Below the pieces are notes generated by a model. It made no database searches and was not told the DNA's origin. It worked only from the letters and a program-made list of their open reading frames with translations. Positions 55,107 to 64,000 of a DNA stretch of 64,000 nt are shown piece by piece (position 1 is the stretch's first letter; each line of letters opens with the position of its first letter). Origin of the DNA: Costus lasius (Eukaryota > Streptophyta > Magnoliopsida > Zingiberales > Costaceae); assembly GCA_027563935.2 (NCBI GenBank), contig JANVAS020000203.1, positions 8,804,001 to 8,868,000 on the forward strand. Reading direction: 5' to 3'. Position numbers and translations under genes: made by a program.

Positions 55107-57935
55107 TGTAACTTCCCGTTATCTTAACCCCAAACAAACGGCACAATTCATGAATGATACAGGATGTTTCATATAAGATCGATTCATATGCTAGGTAAAA
55201 CCGAGTTCAAGAAAACACGATCTGAAAATTTCCACAAACCCATACATAAATATCCACAAAACACAAATCTCATAAATCACATAAGGGTACCTGCCACCAC
55301 GCAATCCTTGCACTAGACATATGCAAGGCAACAGTTATATCAAATCCGATGGCATAAATACAATTCGATTCGAAATTCAAAGCAAAGCCACAAAGTCGAT
55401 TTTATAAACTCATACCAAACACCGAAACCAGGCTGAAGCCCGCGGTGACACAAAAATCAAACTCATTAATTTGGCATCACAAGTTCACATAGTTCACATG
55501 GTTCACATAGCTCATATCATTCATATTAAGGCCACAACCGGCCCCAGATAATTAAGCACAAAAGTTCTTAACCAAACTAGCATAATGTCCACGCCAATGC
55601 TAACTCAAGAAATGCGCCCCTGCTCTATGCCTGAAAATAGTGAGGGGTGAGCTACACAGCCCAGTGAGTGGATAGTCTAAATCGACCATCCATAACATAC
55701 ACTCAAAAATATAGGCAGATTATTTTAAAAATCTTTAACAGGAACATTATGTCAACATATAACAAAATAAAGGAAACAGAAATCATATAAACAGCCAGAT
55801 GTACACACCAACATATAACAAACTCAGGTTCTATACAAACTCAGGTTCTAGAGTTATACTCTAAACCAACTAAACACATCCATACTTAGTTAACCTAGTT
55901 GTCCAGCATATTCAGTAGTGACCAATATGGTCTAACCCGGCTTTGGCCTAAGCACTGGGAGCTGCAAAATCTCGTGCAACACATAAACATGGACAGTGAG
56001 TAGAATCAAGAGGTGGCCCCCGCCAGGTCACGACGTGGCACTTTGCTCTAAAACACCCCATAAACACATCGATGGCTTGTGTGTAGATTCAAGAGGTGGC
56101 CCCCGCCGGGTCACGGCGTGGCACTTTGCTCTACGACACCCCATATCACAAAAAGAGAGTGATGACATCAAGAGGTGGCCCCTGTCCGACCAAGACATGG
56201 CACTTTGCGTCAAAACCCGTTCTCCCAAAAGGTTCCTACTGGACAACAAACACATCTTATATCATATTTCATAAAGGTGGACTCCTAAGTGTCAACTAGA
56301 CTCTAGGATAGTCATCACAAAAATCATATCGGGCAGGCTGAACATCAACCCCCATCACAATAATCATAATAGGCAGGCTGAACATCAACCCCCTCACATA
56401 TCAAATACAGGGTTGAAATTCAAACCCTTAACATATCACATAAGGACTATCCTATGAGTACCCGGTTACACTTAGCCATAGTCCTAACCAACACATAACA
56501 CAAAATATTCAAAATTCCCATAAACACATAATTTTCAGAAATCTCCTAACCACATAATGTTCACAATTCACATAATCACATAATGTTCACAAATCACATA
56601 ACAACATAATATTCCAAAAATCACATAAACACCTAATATTTAAAAATCACATAATTACATAATATTAACAATCATATAATGTAGTGTGGTCCTTAGGTTT
56701 CATGCTGATTAGTTCAGTCAAACCTTACTAGGTTATCACCCAAATTTCTCAAACAATTTCTCAACATTGCAGTTAACAAGCATCCATAAAAATTAACATA
56801 AAACTAAAACATGTAGTCATACAAACTATCCATAAAATTAACAAAACTAAAACATGTATTCATACAAACTATTTTACAAATCTCTACATATAACCCACGG
56901 TTAACATAACATATTATCTATTAAATTTTACACCTTGAATTAACATGAATTTCATGCTCAAACCATTGGTCTAAAACTTCCGAAATTCCATAAATTAATA
57001 CCTTAAATTTCGTATTACCAATTTTCGGTTTTCATAAACAATCATCAAGATTATTTCGGTTTACATGGAAATTTAGGTTTTCATGGAAAAATACAATTCG
57101 GTTCTCATGAAGAACAATACCCTAAATTCGGTTTTCATACCCTAAATACACTTTGCATAATTTCGGTTTTAACATGGTAAATTTTCCAAGAACTCAAGTG
57201 TATCATTTAACACAAACACAACCAAATTGTTAAATCAATTAAGACATTCCACTCACCTTGAACCGTGAACACCAATAAGAAAAACCCTTCCAAAAATTCG
57301 TCTAAGGCTTTGAAAGATGCCACCAAACACCAAGGAATGCCGGCCAAAGGAAGAGGAAGAGGAAGAAAGGAAATTTCGCCTCCAAGCCTCCAAGAATCGC
57401 CCACTTCTTCCTAGCCGTCGCCCAAGTTTTCTCCCAAGCCAAAATCGCCAATTTTCTTTCCCCAATCGTTAAACCCACTAAAAATTCGGTTTTTGAATTT
57501 TAAACCCACTAACCAATTAATTCAAATAGGGTTTAACCCCTTTAACTAATTAATTCGAATCTTCATTCTAATATCCCATAGTTAACCAATTAATTTAATT
57601 AACTTAACCATTAACCATTCACTTAAACGAAATCCATTAAGGATTTAATTATCATCCAATAAGGATTTAATTAACCAATAAGGTCTAATTAATTAACTTA
57701 CAATTTACAACCCATAAATCCTAATTAATTTATCATGAACAACCAATAATAATTTATCATAAATTAACAGCCAATAATCAAACAAATAATCTCTAATTAA
57801 TTTACAATAAATTAACAACCAAAAATCTCTAGTTAATTAACTATTAACAACCAATACATAAAAATATCACAGTCAATAATTTTAGACAAAATCAAAATTA
57901 ATGCTTACCAGGACTTAAGATCCTTGGATCTTACA
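55107..57935 (-). repeat. 3' LTR of the right-hand gypsy element (2829 bp)
   Basis: Termini TGTAACTTCCCG...GGATCTTACA. The ABRE-like module starts at 56005, 56088 and 56168 (the exact ACGTGGC core only in the first, 56033-56039). A ~55-bp duplication 'ggcaggctgaacatcaaccc' lies at 56330-56392. The last 450 bp are very A/T-rich with many TTAATTAA-like words. Confidence 0.93.
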
Positions 57936-57949
57936 TCCCTCCCTCCTTA
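57936..57949 (-). other. Polypurine tract of the right-hand gypsy element
   Basis: TAAGGAGGGAGGGA on the minus strand, directly against the 3' LTR. Confidence 0.85.
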
Positions 57950-57964
57950 TAAAGCTTTAGTCCT

Positions 57965-60900
57965 CTAAAGCTCAGCATCCATATCATCAAAAAGATAAGC
58001 ATAAAACTTCCTCATATCAGCTTCAGTCTCCCATGTCGCCTCCTCAACTGACTGATTTCCCCAGATAACCTTTACCAAAGGTATAGTCTTGTTCCTCAGA
58101 ACTTTATCCTTTCTATCCACAATCCGAAGAGGTCTTTCCTCAAATGTCAAGTCACTCTGAATCTGAAGAGGTTCCAACTCCAACACATGAGATGGATCAG
58201 GATGATATTTCCTCAAAGCAGAGACATGGAATACATTATGCACATGATCCATAGCAGGAGGTAAAGCTAACCGGTAAGCCACTGGACCAATTCTCTCAAT
58301 AATGTCAAAAGGGCCTACAAACCTAGGGCTCAACTTGCCCTTTTTGCCAAACCTCATTACACCCTTAGTAGGTGACACCTTCAAGAACACAAGATCCCCT
58401 ACCATAAACTCCAAGGGACGACGACGGTCATCAGCATAACTCTTCTGTCTGTCCCGAGCAACTTTCAGTTTACCCTGGATCTCTCTGACCTTATCAGTAG
58501 TCTCCTGTACTGCATCAGATCTCAAAATCATTCTGTCACCAGTTTCCTCCCAACACAAGGGAGTCCTACACCTTCTCCCATACAAAGCTTCATAAGGAGC
58601 CATATGAATACTGGAGTGGAAGCTATTATTATAAGTAAACTCTATCAAAGATAGATCCCGGTTCCACTCAGAACTCCAATCTACCACATAGGCTCTCAAC
58701 AGATCTTCTAGAGTCTGGATAGTACGCTCCGTCTGGCCATCAGACTGAGGATGGTATGCTGTACTAAAACTCAACTTAGTACCCAAACCCTCCTGTAAAC
58801 TCTTCCAAAATCTGGACAAAAACCGAGAGTCCCTATCAGACACAATATCAACCGGCACTCCATGTAGTCTGACTATCTCATCAATGTACAATCTGGCCAG
58901 TCTCTCTAAAGGATAAGTCATCTTGATCGGAAGAAAATGGGCTGATTTAGTGAGTCTATCAACAATCACCCAAATAGCATCATGACCCAATCTGGTTCTA
59001 GGCAAACCACACACAAAATCCATACTGATGCATTCCCACTTCCACTCAGGAATAGGAAGGGGCTGCAACAAACCACCAGGCTTCTGATGTTCAGCCTTTA
59101 CAGTCTGACAAGTTAAACACCTAGAGACAAAATCAGTTACTTCTTTCTTCATACCCGGCCACCAAAAATTTTTCTTAAGGTCCTGATACATCTTAGTCAC
59201 GCCAGGATGTAGAGAATATTTGGAGTTATGGCTGTCCTCCAATATTTCTTTCCTCAAGCTCGGTTCCTCAGGGACACATACCCTTCCACGAAACCGAAGA
59301 ATACCATCATCAGACAAGCTAAAGTCCTGAACTGCGCCATCAACCAAACTATCCCTGATCTGAACTAATCTCGGATCCACAGACTGCTGATCTCTGATCT
59401 TCTGCAACAAAGCAGACTGTACTCTGAGAAAAGCCACATAACCCGACTGAACTCTAGGGGAAACACTGATCCTGAGATCGCTGAACTCCTGCAGTAACCG
59501 CCACTCACTGACTCGTAGTGCCGCTACTGAAGTAACTGGATGTCTGCTCAGTGCATCCGCCACCACATTGGCCTTTCCAGCCTGATACTGAATAGAGAAG
59601 TCATAGTCTTTGATCAACTCCATCCATCTTCTCTGTCTCATGTTCAACTCCTTCTGAGTGAAGATGTACTTGAGACTCTGGTGATCAGTGAACAGATCAA
59701 ACTCCTGTCCCAACAAATAGTGACGCCATATCTTCAAAGCAAAGACTACGGCCGCCAACTCTAAATCATGAGTAGGGTAGTTCAACTCATACTCCTTCAG
59801 TTGTCTCGAAGCATAGGCTACCACAGAACCCTTCTGCATCAAGACACAACCCAACCCTTTGCCTGAAGCATCTGTATAGACAGTAAACCTTTCCCCATCA
59901 CTAGGAATAATGAGGATCGGTGTACTAGTCAACCTTCTCTTCAGCTCTTGGAAGCTCTCTTCACACTTGTCATCCCAAATAAACTTAGCCTCCTTTCTGG
60001 TCAATTTAGTTAAAGGACCCGCCAGCTTGGAGAATCCCTCAACAAATCTCCGGTAGTAACCTGCTAAACCCAGGAAACTCCTGATCTCAGTAGCACTAGT
60101 CGGTCTTCCCCAATCAAGGATGGCTTGCACTTTAACTGGATCCACAGACACCCCCTGACCAGAAATCACATGCCCAAGGAAACTAATCTTTTCTAGCCAG
60201 AACTCACACTTACTAGCCTTGGCATATAATCAGTTCTTCCTCAGAACCTCCAGTACTCTGCGCAAGTCACTGACATGATCTGAAGTAGTCCGTGAGTATA
60301 CCAAAATATCGTCTATAAAGACTACCACACAAGAGTCAAGCAATTCATGGAATACCCTGTTCATCAAATCCATGAAGACAGCAGGTGCATTCGTCAGTCC
60401 AAAAGGCATAACTAAAAATTCGAAATGCCCATACCTAGTCCTGAAAGCAGTCTTAAATATATCCTCATCCTTGACCCTCAGCTGGTAATACCCTGATCTC
60501 AGATCAATCTTATAGAACACTGTCGCTCCCTGTAATTGATCAAATAGATCATCAATTCTGGGAAGAGGATACTTATTCTTGATAGTCACTTGGTTCAATT
60601 GCCTGTAGTCTATACACATCCTCAGGGCTCCATCTTTCTTCTTTACAAATAGCACTGGCGCTCCCCAGGGAGAAGCACTAGGCCGAATATACCCTTTCTC
60701 TAGCAATTCCTCCAGTTGTTTCTTAAGCTCGGCCAACTCTGAAGTAGCCATACGATAAGGAGCTCTGGAGATAGGTGCCGTACCTGGCGCCAATTCAATG
60801 CCAAACTCTACCTCTCGAATTGGTGGTAAACCTGAAAATTCCTCAGAGAACACATCAGGAAATTCTTTCACCACCGCCATCTGAGTCAAATCAGAAGTAG

Positions 60901-62569
60901 AATCATCCTGCACCTTAACATGCGCAAGATAACCCTTGCACCCACTAGCAAGTAACTTCCTGGCCTGCAGGAAAGATATCACATGTGGTCCTTGGTCTGA
61001 CACTAGACCTTTCACAAAAATCCGGTTTCCATCTAACAGATTTAAAGTGATTACTTTCTCAAAGCAATCCACAGAGGCATGATGTGAGGACAACCAATCC
61101 ATGCCTAGAATGACATCATAGTCTTGCATGTCTAGGAGGATTAAATCCACTAGAAACTCATAACCCTCTACATGTACCACACAATCAGCACACACAGTGT
61201 CTGTAGATAATGACTTTCCTAAGGGAGTACTCACAGACACAACATAATTCATCACCTTAGGTAACACAGGTAAACATGCAGCAAACTTAACAGATACAAA
61301 AGACAAATTTGCACCAGGATCAAATAAAATGCGAGCTAACTGATCAAATACAAATAAGGTACCTTCCACAACGGATCGGGAAGCTCGTGTATCCTTCTCA
61401 GCCACAGCATAAACTCTTGTCTGGACTGTAGGCTTATCTGCGCCTCTAGGCTGTATCTCAGGCTCCTTGCAGTCCCTGACCATGTGCCCAGGTTTCTTAC
61501 ACCTGAAGCACACACCATTCCTCTTATAACAGTCTTTCACTAGATGTCCCTTGAGCCCACAATAACTGCAAGTCCAGTTCTCATTGTTACTGATCTTTGC
61601 CTCCCTGGCATCCCTGAACTGCTGCGGTGCATCCCTGGACTGCTGCGGTGCCTTGTAGGAGTAAGGCTTATACCTGCTCTTTTTGTAGTCCTTATGTTTA
61701 GGGTACTTCTTACCCTTGCCGCCACTGCCATACTGAGGAGCCGCCGCCTCAGCTGCAGGAACCACTGTCACGGCAACATGAGAACTCCTCTCAGCTATGT
61801 ATCTCTCAATGGTGCGTGCTCGCCCAACAGTCTCAACATAGGTCTCCAAATGCTGAGCACCAACCTGCTCTCTAATGTCCCATCTGAGACCTCTGAGAAA
61901 CTTAGTAGCTCTCCTCTTTTCAGTGTTTATCAGGTGAGGAGCATACTTTCCCAATTTCGTGAACTGTAATTCATACTGGTCCACAGTCATATCACCCTGC
62001 TCCAGGTGAATAAATGCCACCTCTCGGTCCTCCACCAAACTATCTGGGAAGTACTTCTCGTTAAATCGAGACAAGAAGTAAGGCCAATCTACAGTCTCAT
62101 GTCTTTCTTCGGCAAGTCTCACCACGCCCTTCCACCACTCATCTGCGTCACTACGCATCATATAGGTGGCCAGACATAACTTATCCTCATCTGAGCAGCG
62201 CATGACTTGGAAAATCTTTTCCAAGCACAACTGCCAGTTCTCGGCATTACATGATTCTGAGCCCCCATAAAAAGAGCTGGGACCCAGTTTCTGGAATTCA
62301 CTCACAAGTGAAGCATAGCGCCTGTGAGCGCCCTCCTGAGAGTCATCCCCCACCGCTCGAGTAGTAGTCTGGGGTCTCTCTTGAGTCAGCTGCTGCAAAA
62401 GCTGCTGTTGTGCCTCTTGATGCTGAGTCAGTTGCTGCTGCAGCATCTGAGCTTGCCTCTCTATCATGGCACCTTGTTGCTGTACCATGCCAGTTAGAGC
62501 CTCAATAGTTCTCGTGAGGTTCGAAGGCTGCTCATCCTCGCCACTAGCATTTCCTCTGGTTCGCACCAT
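57965..62569 (-). pseudogene. Gypsy gag-pol polyprotein, complete except for one nonsense codon
   Basis: From ATG 62567-62569 the frame has about 1534 codons and one stop (TGA 60230-60232, at the Gln position of a KHQLYAK-like motif in the reverse transcriptase). In order: glutamine-rich N-terminus; Gag core (SFYGGSES ... [15 protein letters not shown]); two CCHC knuckles ([28 protein letters not shown]); protease [10 protein letters not shown]; reverse transcriptase with FIDDILVYS; RNase [11 protein letters not shown]; integrase zinc finger (HPGVTKMY ... CLTCQ) and D-D-E core ([22 protein letters not shown]); then a chromodomain-like tail ([15 protein letters not shown] ... EEATWETE). All catalytic residues I can check are present. 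The polyprotein would otherwise supply capsid, protease, reverse transcriptase and integrase. Confidence 0.93.
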
Positions 62570-62682
62570 CTTAAATTCCTACACACACATGCCATAGTCA
62601 GGAAAACAAACATAAACCTATCAGGTGTCTAGCAATACACAAACATGTTTTCCCCCCGAACTAAGTTGTAGCTAGCCAACTC

Positions 62683-62693
62683 CTCTGATACCA
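62683..62693 (-). other. Primer-binding site, right-hand gypsy element (initiator tRNA-Met)
   Basis: TGGTATCAGAG on the minus strand, three bases from the LTR start. The spacing is the same as in the 37-47 kb element. Confidence 0.88.
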
Positions 62694-62696
62694 TTC

Positions 62697-64000
62697 TGTA
62701 ACATCCCGTTATCTTAACCCCAAACAAACGGCATAATTCATGAATGATACAGGATGTTTCATATAAGATCGATTCATATGCTAGGTAAAACCGAGTTCAA
62801 GAAAACACGATCTGAAAATTTCCACAAACCCATACATAAATATCCACAAAACACAAATCTCATAAATCACATAAGGGTACCTGCCACCACGCAATCCTTG
62901 CACTAGACATATGCAAGGCAACAGTTATATCAAATCCGATGGCATAAATACAATTCGATTCGAAATTCAAAGCAAAGCCACAAAGTCAATTTTATAAACT
63001 CATACCAAACACCGAAACCAGGCTGAAGCCCGCGGTGACACAAAAATCAAACTCATTAATTTGGCATCACAAGTTCACATAGTTCACATGGTTCACATAG
63101 CTCATATCATTCATATTAAGGCCACAACCGGCCCCAGATAATTAAGCACAAAAGTTCTTAACCAAACTAGCATAATGTCCACGCCAATGCTAACTCAAGA
63201 AATGCGCCCCTGCTCTATGCCTGAAAATAGTGAGGGGTGAGCTACACAGCCCAGTGAGTGGATAGTCTAAATCGACCATCCATAACATACACTCAAAAAT
63301 ATAGGCAGATTATTTTAAAAATCTTTAACAGGAACATTATGTCAACATATAACAAAATAAAGGAAACAGAAATCATATAAACAGCCAGATGTACACACCA
63401 ACATATAACAAACTCAGGTTCTATACAAACTCAGGTTCTAGAGTTATACTCTAAACCAACTAAACACATCCATACTTAGTTAACCTAGTTGTCCAGCATA
63501 TTCAGTAGTGACCAATATGGTCTAACCCGGCTTTGGCCTAAGCACTGGGAGCTGCAAAATCTCGTGCAACACATAAACATGGACAGTGAGTAGAATCAAG
63601 AGGTGGCCCCCGCCAGGTCACGATGTGGCACTTTGCTCTAAAACACCCCATAAACACATCGATGGCTTGTGTGTAGATTCAAGAGGTGGCCCCCGCCGGG
63701 TCACGGCGTGGCACTTTGCTCTACGACACCCCATATCACAAAAAGAGAGTGATGACATCAAGAGGTGGCCCCTGTCCGACCAAGACATGGCACTTTGCGT
63801 CAAAACCCGTTCTCCCAAAAGGTTCCTACTGGACAACAAACACATCTTATATCATATTTCATAAAGGTGGACTCCTAAGTGTCAACTAGACTCTAGGATA
63901 GTCATCACAAAAATCATATCGGGCAGGCTGAACATCAACCCCCATCACAATAATCATAATAGGCAGGCTGAACATCAACCCCCTCACATATCAAATACAG
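62697..64000 (-). repeat. 5' LTR of the right-hand gypsy element, first 1304 bp in window
   Basis: Matches 55107-56410 with about four differences (near 62703, 62754, 62989 and 63624). It continues past the window edge. Confidence 0.93.

Larger units (their letters stand above)
55107..64000 (-). mobile_element. Young Ty3/gypsy chromovirus-like retrotransposon, 5' LTR cut by the window edge
   Basis: 3' LTR 55107-57935, PPT 57936-57949, gag-pol 62569-57965, PBS 62683-62693, 5' LTR from 62697. About four differences in the 1304 bp of LTR that can be compared suggest roughly 0.1 Myr. It is related to the 37-47 kb element in pol and PBS, but its LTR is mostly different. It is inserted in the RNase H region of an Athila/Tat pol. 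Confidence 0.93.

Noticed and set aside
1..64000. Bacterial-type features, organelle DNA, host single-copy genes or viral genes
   Set aside because: No ribosomal RNA, intact tRNA, organelle gene or host gene with clean exons was seen. All retro-type coding regions have the domain order and LTR context of plant copia or gypsy elements.

Overview
This window looks like intergenic heterochromatin of a flowering plant. It holds no clear host gene. Almost all of it is transposable-element sequence: Ty1/copia and Ty3/gypsy LTR retrotransposons, plus an old MULE-type DNA transposon that carries plant-style genes (introns, CT-rich leaders, a FAR1-like transposase and a SUMO-protease-like gene). Every retrotransposon lies on the minus strand. 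I could delimit most of them to the base from LTR ends (TG...CA) and 5-bp target-site duplications.

Layout. (1) 1-3715 and 21932-33415 are interpreted as parts of one large, decayed MULE-like transposon. It has long tandem arrays built on a TCGAC/GTCGA motif, a plus-strand Ulp1-like (C48) protease pseudogene (about 23300-26735), and a minus-strand FAR1/MULE transposase pseudogene (about 28056-31870) that converges on it. This resembles the convergent two-gene plan of MuDR. The transposase is split by a solo LTR (30313-31750). (2) 3716-21931 is an Angela/BARE-like copia element inserted in the MULE (TSD GAATT). Its 3' LTR was later split by a sibling copia element at 4630-13766 (TSD TCTCC). 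(3) 33416-36893 is the gag half and 5' LTR of an Athila/Tat-type gypsy element, cut off at the start of pol. (4) 37236-47273 is a complete chromovirus-like gypsy element (TSD ATATG). (5) 47274-53500 has a 42-bp minisatellite, unassigned AT-rich DNA and a decayed ORF with a retropepsin-flank-like motif. (6) 53534-55106 is the 3' end of an Athila/Tat pol. A second, younger chromovirus-like element (55107 to beyond 64000) is inserted in it.

Counting LTR differences by eye gives the order of insertion. The inner copia (about 3 differences in 1721 bp) and the right-hand gypsy element (about 4 in 1304 bp) are youngest. The outer copia (about 14 in 1695 bp) and the 37-47 kb gypsy element (about 20 in 2616 bp) are older. 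The MULE and the Athila pieces are oldest and carry many stops and frameshifts. Every element is disabled by at least one lesion, although the inner copia and the right-hand gypsy element each show only one nonsense codon.

The most unusual items are the Ulp1-bearing MULE with its TCGAC arrays and five 55-residue coiled-coil repeats; five palindromic hairpins in the Athila LTR; a tRNA-like A-box/B-box module inside gypsy LTRs; a repeated ABRE-like module shared by two gypsy LTR families; near-palindromes conserved in the copia leaders; and a 147-bp repeat that stays open in one frame for 346 codons.
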